From Methylocystis sp. L43 (GTDB lineage Bacteria; Pseudomonadota; Alphaproteobacteria; Rhizobiales; Beijerinckiaceae): 64,000 bases of DNA. A program made the position numbers and the translations under genes. The notes below the pieces were generated by a model. That model was not told where the DNA came from. It did no database searches and saw only the letters and a program-made list of their open reading frames with translations. This document shows, one piece after another, positions 17,882-28,068 of this stretch. The stretch's first letter is position 1. Every line of letters begins with the position of its first letter. Where the stretch lies: assembly GCF_015709525.1 (NCBI RefSeq), contig NZ_JADNRA010000019.1, positions 34,967 to 98,966 of the forward strand, given 5' to 3'.

Positions 17882-18631
17882 ATGGACGATTTATGCGAAT
17901 GGCGCGACGTTGCTCCCGTCTCGCCGGCAGCCGGCTGGATTGGCGGGAAAAAGCAGCTGGCGAAGCGCCTCTGTGCCCTTATCGAGGCGACGCCGCACAG
18001 GGTCTACGCGGAGCCCTTTGTCGGTATGGGCGGCGTCTTTCTGCGCCGCCGGCAGGCGGCGCGCGCCGAGGCGATCAATGACGCCCTCAAATGGCAGGTC
18101 GCGAGCCGCGCCGACTTCGAGCGTCTGGCCGCGCAACCGCCGGAGCTTCTCACCGATCTGGAGCGCGCGGCACGGTTTCTCTATCTGCAGAAACTCACTT
18201 TCGGGGGAAAGGTACGGAGCAAGAGTTTCGGCATGGACACGCATGGGCCGGCGCGCTTCGATCTCAATAGGCTCGGCGGCGTGCTGGAAGCGGTCCATGA
18301 GCGGCTTGGCGGCGTGACGATCGACTGTCTTGATTGGCGCGAGTTCATCGCGCGCTGGGATCGGCCGGAGACCTTGTTCTATGTCGACCCGCCCTATTAC
18401 GGGACCGAGGGCTACTACCGGGCGGCCTTCCCCCGCGCCGATCACGAGGCCTTGGCGGCGCTTTTAAGGGGAATAAAAGGGCGCTTTGTACTGACCATGA
18501 ACGACAGCAAGGAGACGCGCGCCATCTACCGGGAGACGGGCGGCAGGATCGAACGGGCTGAGCTGACCTACACTGCCGCCGGCGGATCGGGCGCGAAGCG
18601 CGCCGCCGAAATTATCGTGAGTCGGTTGTGA
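17882..18631 (+). CDS. Prophage DNA adenine methylase (Dam, D12 class), internally shortened
   Basis: A 249-residue N6-adenine methyltransferase. The SAM-binding motif is GWIGGKKQLAKRL (residues 19-31) with AEPFVGMGG at about 44-52, and the catalytic motif is FYVDPPYYG (about 165-173). The ERAARFLYLQKLTFGGKVRS stretch is also typical of the family. Compared with my memory of family members, the segment between the IND motif and LKWQVASRADFERL is about 20-27 residues too short, as if deleted in frame. It follows the tail genes and presumably methylates phage DNA against host restriction. Whether the shortened form is active is uncertain. Confidence 0.82.
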   Translation: MDDLCEWRDVAPVSPAAGWIGGKKQLAKRLCALIEATPHRVYAEPFVGMGGVFLRRRQAARAEAINDALKWQVASRADFERLAAQPPELLTDLERAARFLYLQKLTFGGKVRSKSFGMDTHGPARFDLNRLGGVLEAVHERLGGVTIDCLDWREFIARWDRPETLFYVDPPYYGTEGYYRAAFPRADHEALAALLRGIKGRFVLTMNDSKETRAIYRETGGRIERAELTYTAAGGSGAKRAAEIIVSRL

Positions 18632-19106
18632 GGTATTGGCCTATTTTGAGCGTTGCGGAACGCTTGCCTTCTGTTTCAACGCTCTTAGCTTCTAAGTTTA
18701 AACCTAACAAAATTCCGGGTGGCCGAGCGCTGTCCCCTTACGCGGATACATTCTCCTTGGGACGGAGGCTGAATTGAAGACGGACGAGATCGTAGCGTTT
18801 AGCTGATGAAGTATGGGCAGGAAGTCCCGAGCCAAGGTGAAATCACGCAGCTGGCGAGAGTATGAGGCCGGGAAGTGAGATCGAGGCTTATACGCAAGTG
18901 TAAACCGAGGGATAAGGTCCGTTACGAGAACCTCGTTCGCAGCAGGAGAAAATACGGCCCGGTGAGGGGCGGTTCAATGGCGCTCTCTGCGTCCATCCTG
19001 CAAGCGGCACAGCCATGGCATAGGGCCTCCCTAGCGGAAGGCTGCCGGCTAGCATAGATATAGAGGAACATTTTGGGATATTGGCCATGCGTTAGCTGGT
19101 TAGATT
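18632..19106 (+). other. 475-bp gap at the right edge of the prophage, no clear gene
   Basis: Between the Dam gene and the KaiC-like gene I see no convincing gene. Bases about 18770-18970 contain G- and A-rich blocks (GGCAGGAAGTCCCGAGCC, GGCCGGGAAGTGAGATCG, GTAAACCGAGGGATAAGG) that look more like a structured RNA or a group II intron 5' fragment than coding DNA, but I cannot identify them. The prophage right attachment site probably lies here or just beyond. Confidence 0.4.
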
Positions 19107-20606
19107 GTGGAGAGCGCCACAGTGTCTGTGCCGATAGAGAAAACCCCGCGTTTTGCGACAGGCGTTCCGGGGCTCGACAGCGTTCTTCACGGCGGTCTTC
19201 CGCGCGGCTCTCTCATTCTTCTCGAAGGCCCGCCCGGCAGCGGCAAAACGACCGTGGCGCTTCAGTTGCTGATCCAGGCGGTTCGCGCAGGTGAAAGCTG
19301 TCTGCTGGCGACGAGCGCCGAGTCGCCGCATCAGTTGCGGTCGATCGCCGCATCGCACGGGTGGAGTCTCGACGGAGTTAATATCACGGGCCTGGCCGAG
19401 CCATCCAGCGCGGAAGAAGGGCTCGATTACACGATCTTCCCGGAGGCGGAAGTCGAGATCGGCGAGACGTTCGACCATCTTTTTTTCGAAGTCGAGCGGT
19501 TGAAGCCGAAACTGCTTGTGCTCGATACAATCTCGAGTCTGCGCGTTTTAGCGCCGACGGCGGCCTTCCATCGGCGCCAACTGAAACGTATTCGCGACTT
19601 CATGGCGGCGCGCGACTGCACGACGGTGATGCTGGATGAAGTGTCGATGACGGAAAAGGATCTTCGCAGCAAAACTTTGTCTGACGGCATCATTGAATTG
19701 CGGCAAAAGCAGTCTTCTTACGGTGCCGACCGACGCGCATTGCGCGTGAGCAAACTGCGCGGCTGCAGCTATGTGAGCGGCTCGAACGATGTAACGATCG
19801 CCGCTGGAGGGCTGACCGTGCACCCTCGCCTCGTCGCACACAGTTTTTCGGCCGTCGTGGCGTCACCGGCGCTCGACTCCGGCAATTCAGAAATTGACGC
19901 GCTTGTCGGAGGTGGGCTTCCCCGCGGTTCTAACACGCTCATCATGGGGCCTGCAGGCGTTGGAAAATCAACGCTATCAGCGGTCTACGCGATGGCCGCG
20001 GCCAAACGCGGCGAGAAATGCGCGGTTTTGCTGTTCGACGAAAACGAGGACAGCTATATCGCCCGCAGCGAGGGCTTGGGCTTCGACATACGCGCTGAAG
20101 TCGAAGCCGGCCGCATTGAACTCAGGCATCTTGATCCGGCCGAACTGAGCGTCGGCGAGATCGCCGACCTGGTCATGGATCGAGTCGAGAAGCAGGGCGT
20201 GAAGCTCGTCGTGATCGACACGCTGAACGGCTATCTGCAATCCGCGATGGAAGAACCGAGTGTTATCCTTCACATCAGGGAGTTGCTCTCCTTTCTGAGC
20301 CGTCGTCAGATTGTAACCATCATGACGCTAACCCAGCACGGCATTTTCGGAACGGAGCTCTCTTCGCCTATGGACTTCAGCTTCCTGGCGGACAATGTGT
20401 TCCTGCTTCGTTTTTTCGAGCTTGACGGCGCGCTGCACAAGGCCTTTTCGATCGTCAAAAAGCGCAGCGGCCAACATGAGCACACGATCCGGAAACTGAC
20501 GATGAGCGCGGGGGGCGTCGACGTCAGCGAGCCGCTTACAGGCTTTACAAGCGTCCTGACGGGGACGCCTGTGTATCATCCTGAGTCCATCGTTCCGATT
20601 CAATGA
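19107..20606 (+). CDS. KaiC-like double RecA-domain ATPase
   Basis: A 499-residue protein with two KaiC/RadA-type ATPase domains. Domain 1 has Walker A GPPGSGKT at residues 41-48 and Walker B LLVLD at about 136-140. Domain 2 starts near residue 257, with Walker A GPAGVGKS at 281-288 and a Walker B LVVID strand. Each domain begins with the KaiC-type GLDSVLHGGLPRGS or EIDALVGGGLPRGS loop. There is no KaiA or KaiB gene nearby. The GTG start gives the best N terminus. It overlaps the downstream histidine kinase gene, so the two very probably work together. In other Proteobacteria such kaiC-kinase pairs are linked to stress or light responses rather than a clock. Confidence 0.85.
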   Translation: MESATVSVPIEKTPRFATGVPGLDSVLHGGLPRGSLILLEGPPGSGKTTVALQLLIQAVRAGESCLLATSAESPHQLRSIAASHGWSLDGVNITGLAEPSSAEEGLDYTIFPEAEVEIGETFDHLFFEVERLKPKLLVLDTISSLRVLAPTAAFHRRQLKRIRDFMAARDCTTVMLDEVSMTEKDLRSKTLSDGIIELRQKQSSYGADRRALRVSKLRGCSYVSGSNDVTIAAGGLTVHPRLVAHSFSAVVASPALDSGNSEIDALVGGGLPRGSNTLIMGPAGVGKSTLSAVYAMAAAKRGEKCAVLLFDENEDSYIARSEGLGFDIRAEVEAGRIELRHLDPAELSVGEIADLVMDRVEKQGVKLVVIDTLNGYLQSAMEEPSVILHIRELLSFLSRRQIVTIMTLTQHGIFGTELSSPMDFSFLADNVFLLRFFELDGALHKAFSIVKKRSGQHEHTIRKLTMSAGGVDVSEPLTGFTSVLTGTPVYHPESIVPIQ

Positions 20607-22201
20607 TGGCGGAGAGTAGCGCAGCGAAGCTCGTCCCGAGAGCCGAGGATAGCCTGCGGGTTCTGATTTTGACGCCGACGGGACGCGACGCCGCCCTCGC
20701 CGAAGACGCGCTCAATCGTAGCGGTCTTTCCAACTGCATTTGCAGCAACGAAGAAGAGCTACGCCGGGAGATCGCGAAAGGCGCGGGCTGCGTTCTTATG
20801 GCGGAGGAGGCGTTACCGCGTGGTCGCGCTGTGATCTGGCGTGACCTGTTCGGTCCTGAACCGGCGTGGTCACAGTTGCCCATCATGTTCCTTCTCGCCC
20901 GCGGCCACGCTCAAAGGGATTGGGCGTTACTACGAACCATCGAAAAGCGCCCTAGTATTGGCTTCATCGAACGCCCTGTGCAAAAGCGCTCGCTGATCAG
21001 CGCGCTCAAGAACGCAATTGAAGCCCGTCGACTACAATACGCCATTCGCGATGCGCTGGACGCGCTGCAGACCGCCGATCGCCGCAAGGACGAGTTCCTC
21101 GCCGTGTTAGCCCACGAGTTGCGCAATCCTCTAGCGGTGATTTGCGCGGCGATTCACATCAAGCGGCGCTCAGCCGGCGGCGATGACGATATGCTATCGG
21201 CGATCGAGAGGCAAACTCAACACCTCACTCGTATTATCGAAGAACTCCTCGACGTCTCGCGCATCACCCGCGGCAAGATAGAGCTTCAGAAGGAGCGCCT
21301 GGATCTAGTCTCGCTCGTGCGCGAAGTGTTCGAACATGGAGCCGACAAACTTCAGGCCGGGAAACATCGCAAACAGCTTTTTGCGCCCCCGACGCAGCTT
21401 TTCATCGACGGCGATCCCGTTCGTCTCGGTCAGGTGTTTGCCAACATCCTCAACAACGCCGCCAAATACACGGCGGAGACTGGCGCCATCGATGTGACGG
21501 TGGCGCAGGATGGCGGTTACGCGGTCGTCGCGATTAAGGATGCTGGCGTCGGAATTCCGCCCGACATGCTAGATCGCGTTTTCGAGATCTTCGCGCAGGT
21601 CGACCGCAATCTCGGGCGGGCTCAGGGCGGGATTGGGGTCGGACTATCGCTCGCCCGCAGCCTTGTCATGTTGCACGGAGGCACAATTGAAGCCCGAAGC
21701 GGCGGCGCGGGCATGGGCAGCGAGTTCATCGTCCGGCTTCCGTTGAGCGAAGCGCCGGTTGCGGCGAATGTCGAACCCGCGCAAGAAGCTGCGCCAGATA
21801 CAGGGGAGCGGCGCGCGTCCCCGACCAAGGTGCTGGTCGTCGATGACGATCAGCTTGTCGGCAAGCTCACTGGCGAGTTGATCGCCTCCTTCGGGATGGA
21901 GGTGCGGGTCGTTACTGGCGGCGCCGAGGCGCTGGAGGTCATCCCGAAATTTCAGCCCCGCGTCATCTTTGTCGATCTCGGCATGCCCGGGATGGATGGT
22001 TACGAAACGGTGCGGAGGATCAGACAGCTTCCCGGCGGAGAGTCGCTATTCGTCGCCGCGCTGTCGGGTTGGGGCCAGGCCGATTACCTTGAGCGAAGCG
22101 CCGAAGCCGGCTTTGACCGGCATTTCGTCAAACCGATCAAGATCTCAGAACTGGAAAAGCTGTTCGCTTCGGAGTCGCCAGCCAAAGCAGATGGCGCGTG
22201 A
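20603..22201 (+). CDS. Hybrid sensor histidine kinase with C-terminal receiver
   Basis: A 532-residue cytoplasmic kinase without membrane segments. Residues about 17-140 form a degenerate receiver-like N-terminal domain. Then come HisKA with the phospho-acceptor HELRNP (His171), an HATPase domain with N box NILNNAAKYT, G1 DAGVGIP and G2 GGIGVGLSL, and a C-terminal receiver (about 405-525) with the DDD acidic pocket, the phospho-acceptor in VDLGMPG, and the conserved Lys in KP. The ATG overlaps the stop of the KaiC-like gene (ATGA), so input is probably protein-protein contact with the KaiC-like ATPase. There is no separate DNA-binding regulator beside it. Confidence 0.88.
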   Translation: MMAESSAAKLVPRAEDSLRVLILTPTGRDAALAEDALNRSGLSNCICSNEEELRREIAKGAGCVLMAEEALPRGRAVIWRDLFGPEPAWSQLPIMFLLARGHAQRDWALLRTIEKRPSIGFIERPVQKRSLISALKNAIEARRLQYAIRDALDALQTADRRKDEFLAVLAHELRNPLAVICAAIHIKRRSAGGDDDMLSAIERQTQHLTRIIEELLDVSRITRGKIELQKERLDLVSLVREVFEHGADKLQAGKHRKQLFAPPTQLFIDGDPVRLGQVFANILNNAAKYTAETGAIDVTVAQDGGYAVVAIKDAGVGIPPDMLDRVFEIFAQVDRNLGRAQGGIGVGLSLARSLVMLHGGTIEARSGGAGMGSEFIVRLPLSEAPVAANVEPAQEAAPDTGERRASPTKVLVVDDDQLVGKLTGELIASFGMEVRVVTGGAEALEVIPKFQPRVIFVDLGMPGMDGYETVRRIRQLPGGESLFVAALSGWGQADYLERSAEAGFDRHFVKPIKISELEKLFASESPAKADGA

Positions 22202-22575
22202 TACACGGCGTCGATCCGATCATCGCCAGGGCTGGCCGCGACGTTGGGCGGCAGCCTAGAGTTACCTCAACCATAGTGGGATAGCCACCTAAGCCGCCAG
22301 TCAAGCCGGCACCGCCCATGAGATGGCCTCAGCCGCGCTTTAGGGCGCGGCCATCCGATCTGTCGCCGGAGGCCATTTGTTTTGTCGCGCTACATCAGGG
22401 GGCTTGCGTCACCACGGTTGTGGCTCCGCAGCTGCGGCCTCACCTGCGCAGGTCGCGGAGCGGGAGCCTTTCCTTTGCCCGCGCGCCGTGCGACAAGCCG
22501 CCAGAGCCCCCGCGGTCGGCCGGCCCGCCGCAGGCCGCCAGTTCGCCTTGCTCGTAGGGTCCGGGTCGCGCGCCC
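22202..22575 (+). other. 374-bp gap upstream of the cbb operon
   Basis: No gene is seen. A hairpin with perfect 7-bp arms (GCCGCGC at 22332-22338, GCGCGGC at 22345-22351) lies 130 bp after the kinase stop. It lacks a T tract, so it is at best a weak terminator or transcript-processing site. The rest is very GC-rich and should hold the promoter of the phosphoribulokinase gene; I cannot define -35 and -10 boxes. Confidence 0.4.
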
Positions 22576-23451
22576 ATGTCGGTCAGACATCCGATCATCT
22601 CCATCACCGGCTCGTCCGGCGCCGGCACGAGTTCCGTCAAGGCGACGTTCGAGCAGATTTTCCGCCGCGAGCGCATCGAGGTCGCCTATGTCGAGGGCGA
22701 CAGCTTCCATCGCTACGATCGCGGGGAGATGAAGGCGAAGCTCACCGAGGCGCATGCGGTCGGCAACCAGAATTTCAGCCATTTCGGGCCCCAAGCCAAT
22801 CTGCTGCCGGAGCTCGAGACGCTCTTTCGCGAATATGGCGAGACGGGCTCCGGCCGCTACCGCCATTACGCGCATGATGAAAACGAGGCGGCGAGGCTCG
22901 GCGTGCCGCCTGGCACATTCACCGATTGGGAAGAACTGCCGGCCAATACCGACGTGCTGTTCTATGAAGGGCTGCACGGCGCGGTCGTCACCGACGACGT
23001 CAATGTCGCGCGCTACGCGGATCTCAAGATCGGCGTGGTGCCGGTCATCAATCTCGAATGGACGCAGAAGCTGCATCGCGACCGGCACTCGCGCGGCTAT
23101 ACGACCGAGGCCGTCACCGAGACGATTCTGCGGCGCATGCATGACTACGTGCATTATATTTGTCCCCAGTTCTCGGAAACGGACATAAATTTTCAGCGCG
23201 CGCCGACGGTCGACACCTCCAATCCCTTCGTGGCGCGCTCGATTCCGACGCCCGATGAGTCGATCGTCGTCATTCGCTTTCGCGATCCGCGGGGGGTGGA
23301 CTTCCCCTATCTCGTGTCAATGATCGCGGGAAGCTGGATGTCGCGCGCCAATTCCATCGTAATTCCAGGCAATAAGCTTGATCTCGCGATGCAGCTGATC
23401 CTTACTCCGAGGATCCTCGAACTGGTCAGACGCAGGAAAGGCGTGACGTGA
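22576..23451 (+). CDS. cbbP: Phosphoribulokinase
   Basis: A 291-residue class I (bacterial) phosphoribulokinase, which phosphorylates ribulose 5-phosphate with ATP to ribulose 1,5-bisphosphate. The P-loop GSSGAGTSS is at residues 12-20. The [10 protein letters not shown] motif (about 40-49), the FYEGLHGAV segment (about 133-141) and the [13 protein letters not shown] stretch, with substrate-binding His and Arg residues, are all intact. Length matches the 290-residue family norm. It is the first gene of a compact operon and its stop overlaps the transketolase start. No RuBisCO genes are present in the window. Confidence 0.95.
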   Translation: MSVRHPIISITGSSGAGTSSVKATFEQIFRRERIEVAYVEGDSFHRYDRGEMKAKLTEAHAVGNQNFSHFGPQANLLPELETLFREYGETGSGRYRHYAHDENEAARLGVPPGTFTDWEELPANTDVLFYEGLHGAVVTDDVNVARYADLKIGVVPVINLEWTQKLHRDRHSRGYTTEAVTETILRRMHDYVHYICPQFSETDINFQRAPTVDTSNPFVARSIPTPDESIVVIRFRDPRGVDFPYLVSMIAGSWMSRANSIVIPGNKLDLAMQLILTPRILELVRRRKGVT

Positions 23452-25466
23452 ACGACACTATATTGACGGCGGCCAAGGAAATTTCGGCGACGGACGCAAA
23501 ATCCGATCCGGGGCGCTACGCCAACGCCATTCGCGCTTTGGCGATGGACGCTGTCGAAAGGGCGAAATCCGGCCATCCCGGCATGCCGATGGGCATGGCC
23601 GACGTCGCGACCGTGCTGTTCCAGCGCTTCATGAAGTTCGACTCCAGCCAGCCCGACTGGCCGGACCGCGACCGTTTCGTGCTGTCCGCCGGCCACGGGT
23701 CGATGCTGCTCTACGCGCTGCTCTATCTCCTCGGCTATCCAGGCATGGGCCGCAAGGAGCTCGAAAATTTCCGCCAGCTCGGTTCTCCCACGGCGGGCCA
23801 TCCCGAATATGGCCACGCCGCCGGCATCGAGACCACCACCGGTCCGCTCGGTCAGGGACTCGCGACCGCGGTCGGCATGGCGATCGCCGAGCGCCTCTCG
23901 GCGGCGCGCTTCGGCGACGATCTCGTCGATCATTTCACCTATGTGATCGCCGGCGACGGCTGCCTGATGGAAGGCGTCAGCCATGAGGCGATCGACCTCG
24001 CCGGACATCTGAAGCTCTCAAAGCTCGTCCTCTTCTGGGACGACAATTCGATCTCCATCGACGGGCCGACGAGCCTTGCGACCTCGACGGACCAGATCGT
24101 GCGTTTCGCCGCCGCCGGCTGGCACGTGGCCCATGTTGACGGCCATGATCCTGAAGCGGTCGCGCAGGCGATCGCCGCGGCGCAGGCCGATCCGCGGCCT
24201 TCGCTCATCGGCTGCCGAACGCTGATCGGCTATGGCGCGCCGACTAAGCAGGGCAAGGAAAGTAGCCACGGATCGCCGCTCGGCGCGGCGGAGATCGACG
24301 GGGCGCGAGAGGCGCTCTCCTGGCCGCATGCGCCGTTCGAATTGCCCGACGACGTGCTGGAGGCCTGGCGCGCGGCGGGAGGGCGCGGCGCAAAGGCGCG
24401 GGAAGCCTGGGAGGCGCGACGCGCCGCGTCGCCCAAAGGCGCCGCCTTCGACGCTTTCATGAAAGCCGACGTCGCGGCGGAAATCGCCAAGCCGCTCGCC
24501 GAGTTTCGCGCCATGCTCGCCGCCGAAAAGCCGAAAATCGCCACGCGCAAATCCTCGGAAATGGCGCTCGGCGTCATCAACGCCGCGACGCAGGCGACGA
24601 TCGGCGGCTCGGCCGACCTGACGCATTCGAACTTCACCATCACCAAGGGCATGGGCGAGGTCGCCCCGGACGATTTTTCCGGCCGCTACATCCACTACGG
24701 CGTGCGCGAATTCGGCATGGCGGCGGCGATGAACGGGATCGCGCTGCATGGCGGCTTCGCGCCCTACGGCGGCACCTTTCTGGTGTTCTCCGATTATGCG
24801 CGGGGCGCGATCCGCCTATCGGCGCTCATGGGCCTGCGCGTCATCTATGTGCTCACCCATGATTCGATTGGCCTTGGCGAAGACGGGCCGACGCATCAGC
24901 CGGTCGAACATCTGGCGGCGTTGCGCGCCATGCCGAATCTTCACGTCTTCCGCCCCGCCGACGCGATCGAGACCGCCGAATGCTGGGAGCTGGCGCTGGC
25001 CAGCCGCCACACGCCGTCGGTCTTGAGCCTGTCGCGGCAAAATCTGCCGACGCTCGAGCGGCCGATTGGCGAAAACCTTTCCGCCAAGGGCGCCTATGTG
25101 CTGCGCGACGCGGCGGGAAAGCGCGATGTCACGCTGCTCGCCACGGGATCCGAGGTTGAAATCGCCCTTGCGGCCGCCGACATTCTGGACACGCAAGGAC
25201 TGAAAGCCGCCGTGGTCTCTATGCCCTGCTGGGAGCTGTTCGAGGCTCAGTCCGAGGCCTATCGCGCCGAAGTGCTCGGCGCCGCCCCGCGCGTCGCGGT
25301 CGAGGCGGCGGTTCGGCTCGGCTGGGACCGCTGGATCGGCGAGCGCGGCGCTTTCGTCGGCATGAGCGGTTTTGGCGCAAGCGGGCCGGCCGGCGAACTG
25401 TATAAGCATTTCGGCGTCACGGCGGAGGCTGTGGCTGACGCGGCCCGTACGCTAGTTAAGACGTAA
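23448..25466 (+). CDS. cbbT: Transketolase
   Basis: A 672-residue thiamine-diphosphate enzyme that transfers two-carbon units between sugar phosphates. The GTG start at 23448 overlaps the cbbP stop by 4 nt. Recognisable parts are the [12 protein letters not shown] segment (about 39-50), the ThDP motif beginning [13 protein letters not shown] (about 165-177), the FWDDN turn, the [19 protein letters not shown] loop, and the C-terminal [16 protein letters not shown] motif that carries catalytic residues. In this setting it serves ribulose 5-phosphate regeneration together with its neighbours. In a methanotroph it can also serve pentose phosphate metabolism. Confidence 0.95.
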   Translation: MNDTILTAAKEISATDAKSDPGRYANAIRALAMDAVERAKSGHPGMPMGMADVATVLFQRFMKFDSSQPDWPDRDRFVLSAGHGSMLLYALLYLLGYPGMGRKELENFRQLGSPTAGHPEYGHAAGIETTTGPLGQGLATAVGMAIAERLSAARFGDDLVDHFTYVIAGDGCLMEGVSHEAIDLAGHLKLSKLVLFWDDNSISIDGPTSLATSTDQIVRFAAAGWHVAHVDGHDPEAVAQAIAAAQADPRPSLIGCRTLIGYGAPTKQGKESSHGSPLGAAEIDGAREALSWPHAPFELPDDVLEAWRAAGGRGAKAREAWEARRAASPKGAAFDAFMKADVAAEIAKPLAEFRAMLAAEKPKIATRKSSEMALGVINAATQATIGGSADLTHSNFTITKGMGEVAPDDFSGRYIHYGVREFGMAAAMNGIALHGGFAPYGGTFLVFSDYARGAIRLSALMGLRVIYVLTHDSIGLGEDGPTHQPVEHLAALRAMPNLHVFRPADAIETAECWELALASRHTPSVLSLSRQNLPTLERPIGENLSAKGAYVLRDAAGKRDVTLLATGSEVEIALAAADILDTQGLKAAVVSMPCWELFEAQSEAYRAEVLGAAPRVAVEAAVRLGWDRWIGERGAFVGMSGFGASGPAGELYKHFGVTAEAVADAARTLVKT

Positions 25467-25484
25467 GAGATAGCGGAGGCGACA

Positions 25485-26567
25485 ATGGCTCTCATCACCC
25501 TGCGGCAACTGCTCGATCACGCCGCCGAGCACGACTACGGCGTTCCGGCGTTTAATATCAATAATATGGAGCAGGGCCTCGCCGTCATGGAGGCGGCCGC
25601 GTCCGTTGAAGCGCCGGTCATCATCCAGGCCTCGCGCGGCGCGCGCAGCTACGCCAACGACATCATGCTCGCCAAGATGATCGAGGCGCTCGCGGCGATC
25701 TGGCCGGACATTCCGCTCGTCATGCATCTCGACCACGGCAACGCCGAAGCGACCTGCGCCAGCGCCATCCGCTTCGGCTTCACCTCGGTGATGATGGACG
25801 GCTCGCTCAAGGCCGACGGCAAGACCCCTGCCGATTACGATTACAATGTGCGCGTCACCCGCAGCGTCGTCGACATGGCGCATTGGGTCGGCGCTTCCGT
25901 CGAAGGCGAACTCGGCGTGCTCGGTTCGCTCGAGAGCGGCATGGGCGAGAAGGAAGACGGGCACGGCGCCGAAGGCAAGCTCTCGCACGACCAGCTTCTG
26001 ACCGATCCGGCGCAGGCCGAGGATTTCGTCGCCCGCACCAAGGTCGATGCGCTGGCGATCGCCATGGGCACCTCCCACGGCGCCTATAAATTCTCGCGCA
26101 AGCCCGACGGCGCCATCCTGGCGATGAAGGTCGTCGAGGAAATTCATCGTCGCCTGCCCAGCACCCATCTCGTGATGCATGGCTCGTCGTCGGTGCCGCA
26201 GGACTTGCAGGACGCTTTCAACGCCGCGGGCGGCGAGATGCCGCAGACCTGGGGCGTGCCGGTCGCGGAGATTCAGCGCGGGATCAAATATGGCGTGCGC
26301 AAGATCAACATCGACACCGACAACCGCATCGCCATGACCGCGGCGATCCGCGACGTTCTCGGCAAGAACAAGGGCGAGTTCGATCCGCGCAAATATTTGA
26401 AGCCCGCGATGGAGGCGATGCGCGCCGTCTGCAAGCAGCGCTACGAGGAGTTCGGCACGGCGGGCCAGGCGTCGAAGATCAAGCCGATCCCGCTGTCCGA
26501 AATGGCCAAGCGCTACGCCAGCGGCGCGCTCGATCCGCAGTTCGCCGGCAAGAAGGCGGCCGAGTAG
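25485..26567 (+). CDS. cbbA: Fructose-bisphosphate aldolase, class II (Calvin-cycle type)
   Basis: A 360-residue zinc-dependent aldolase. The N-terminal FNINNMEQ segment, the zinc-ligand motif HLDHGN (about 82-87), the GELG…GSLESG loop and the C-terminal [11 protein letters not shown] and [12 protein letters not shown] motifs match the class IIB Calvin-cycle subtype, which also acts on sedoheptulose bisphosphate. A clear GCGGAGG ribosome site precedes the ATG. It lies 18 bp after cbbT and 4 bp before rpe, clearly in the same operon. Confidence 0.95.
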   Translation: MALITLRQLLDHAAEHDYGVPAFNINNMEQGLAVMEAAASVEAPVIIQASRGARSYANDIMLAKMIEALAAIWPDIPLVMHLDHGNAEATCASAIRFGFTSVMMDGSLKADGKTPADYDYNVRVTRSVVDMAHWVGASVEGELGVLGSLESGMGEKEDGHGAEGKLSHDQLLTDPAQAEDFVARTKVDALAIAMGTSHGAYKFSRKPDGAILAMKVVEEIHRRLPSTHLVMHGSSSVPQDLQDAFNAAGGEMPQTWGVPVAEIQRGIKYGVRKINIDTDNRIAMTAAIRDVLGKNKGEFDPRKYLKPAMEAMRAVCKQRYEEFGTAGQASKIKPIPLSEMAKRYASGALDPQFAGKKAAE

Positions 26568-26571
26568 CGTC

Positions 26572-27252
26572 ATGACCGGCGTCGTCATCGCGCCCTCGAT
26601 TCTCTCGGCCGACTTCGCGCGGCTGGGAGAGGAGACGCGCGCGATGGCCGACGCCGGCGCCGACTGGATCCACCTCGATGTGATGGACGGGCATTTCGTG
26701 CCCAACATCACCTTCGGGCCCGGCGTCATCGCCGCGCTGCGGCCGGTGACGAGTCTGACGCTCGACGTGCATCTGATGATTTCGCCGGTCGACCCCTATA
26801 TCGCCGCTTTCGCGGAAGCGGGCGCCGACGTCATCACCGTCCACGCCGAGAACGGGCCGCATCTCCACCGCTCGCTACAGGCGATCCGCGGGCTCGGCAA
26901 AAAGGCCGGCGTGTCGCTAAATCCGGCGACGCATGAAAGCGCGCTGCAATATGTGCTCGACGATATCGATCTCATCCTGGTGATGAGCGTCAACCCCGGT
27001 TTTGGCGGCCAGAGCTTCATCCCCGCGCAGCTCGACAAAATCCGCGCCATCCGCGAGATGATCGGACGGCGCGCGATCCGTCTCGAGGTCGACGGCGGCG
27101 TGACGCCGCTGACGGCGCCGCAGATCGTCGAAGCCGGCGGCGACGTTCTCGTCGCGGGCTCGGCCGCTTTCCATGGCGGACAGGTCTGCTACGCCGACAA
27201 CATCGCGGCGCTGCGGCGCGCCGCGGCGAGCGCCGGCGCGATCGTCGTCTAG
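26572..27252 (+). CDS. rpe: Ribulose-phosphate 3-epimerase
   Basis: A 226-residue TIM-barrel epimerase that interconverts ribulose 5-phosphate and xylulose 5-phosphate. The [14 protein letters not shown] terminus, the [12 protein letters not shown] motif (about 34-45) with metal-binding and catalytic residues, the [12 protein letters not shown] motif and the C-terminal EVDGGV phosphate-binding loop are all present. Length is normal. It closes the cbbP-cbbT-aldolase-epimerase operon; tRNA-Gln follows 84 bp later. Confidence 0.95.
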   Translation: MTGVVIAPSILSADFARLGEETRAMADAGADWIHLDVMDGHFVPNITFGPGVIAALRPVTSLTLDVHLMISPVDPYIAAFAEAGADVITVHAENGPHLHRSLQAIRGLGKKAGVSLNPATHESALQYVLDDIDLILVMSVNPGFGGQSFIPAQLDKIRAIREMIGRRAIRLEVDGGVTPLTAPQIVEAGGDVLVAGSAAFHGGQVCYADNIAALRRAAASAGAIVV

Positions 27253-27335
27253 CGCGGCGGTGTCATCGGGTTGCACCCCGGACGCCCCGGCAGTTGATTG
27301 TCGCGGCCGGGCGCGCTATCGCCTCACCTGCGCAT

Positions 27336-27410
27336 TGGGGCGTCGCCAAGTGGTAAGGCAGCGGATTTTGATTCCGCCATACGGAGGTTCGAATCCTCCC
27401 GCCCCAGCCA
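27336..27410 (+). tRNA. trnQ: tRNA-Gln (anticodon TTG)
   Basis: A full cloverleaf can be folded by eye. The acceptor stem is TGGGGCG paired with CGCCCCA, the anticodon stem is GCGGA/TCCGC around loop TTTTGAT (anticodon TTG), and the T stem is GGAGG/CCTCC around TTCGAAT. The discriminator is G and CCA is encoded (27408-27410). The 3' end is followed by recombinase and gene fragments, so it may be an integration target. Confidence 0.95.
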
Positions 27411-27686
27411 GACATCTTGCAGTTTCGGAGATTTCGCGACCGGCGGCCGAAGGCCCCTGGTTCTGCAGCCTTTTCCGGGACCAAAGATCGCAGACGCGTA
27501 AGCACGCGTCTCTTTTCGCAGATTTTGCCGCGCGGTCTCCAATGGAGATTTTGAAATCTCCGGAATTCCGGCCGTTAACAAGACCCCTTGAATCCTGCGT
27601 TCTGGCGCGCGCACACGACCGATTACTCGCAGACCCAAGGCGACGCAAATTGGCGGGATGCAGAGAGCGAGGTCCGTGAGATTCGG

Positions 27687-27837
27687 CTAGCCTGATCGCG
27701 GCGGTAAGGAACGCCCGACCAGTTTGGCGAAGTCGGCGAGAGACCGGGTGAGTCGGTCCACCTTATAGACCACGATCACGTCGATCTGACGGGCGCCTTC
27801 ACGGCGGACGCGACGATTTCCTTGAATTGCTTGTCAG
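27687..27837 (-). pseudogene. Serine recombinase (resolvase/invertase) remnant
   Basis: On the minus strand the translation reads …REGARQIDVIVVYKVDRLTRSL followed by ADFAKLV, the conserved core of the catalytic domain of large serine recombinases (the strand and helix after the active-site region), and then hits a stop at 27687-27689. The frame is closed upstream by a stop near 27837, so neither the catalytic Ser region nor the DNA-binding half survives. It lies about 280 bp from tRNA-Gln and marks a decayed mobile element. Confidence 0.75.
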
Positions 27838-28068
27838 CGCCGCTGAGCACATCAGAATTCACGTGCTCCCCCTGACCGTAGTGATTGCGAATCGGCGCCT
27901 CAAGCGAGGCCACACAACCCGAACGCCATAACCCGGATGATGGGGTCGATCGGAACTAAGAAATTAGCGTTGGCGTCGCGTGCAACGCAGAGAAGCCTTG
28001 CGATACGGAGCTCGAGTTGAGCGCTTACGAAGCCGCTAGGCTGCTTCTCGTTGCGGTATCGAAGTGTC

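Noticed and set aside
22332..22351. Hairpin after the histidine kinase gene as a rho-independent terminator
   Set aside because: The stem is perfect but no T tract follows, so it is not called as a terminator.
25452..26729. A 425-codon minus-strand frame opposite the aldolase and rpe genes
   Set aside because: It overlaps two well-identified enzymes and has no own motif or ribosome site.
27263..27648. Minus-strand open frames over tRNA-Gln with a GGFEPP-type peptide
   Set aside because: They are antisense translations of the tRNA gene, a well-known false gene type.
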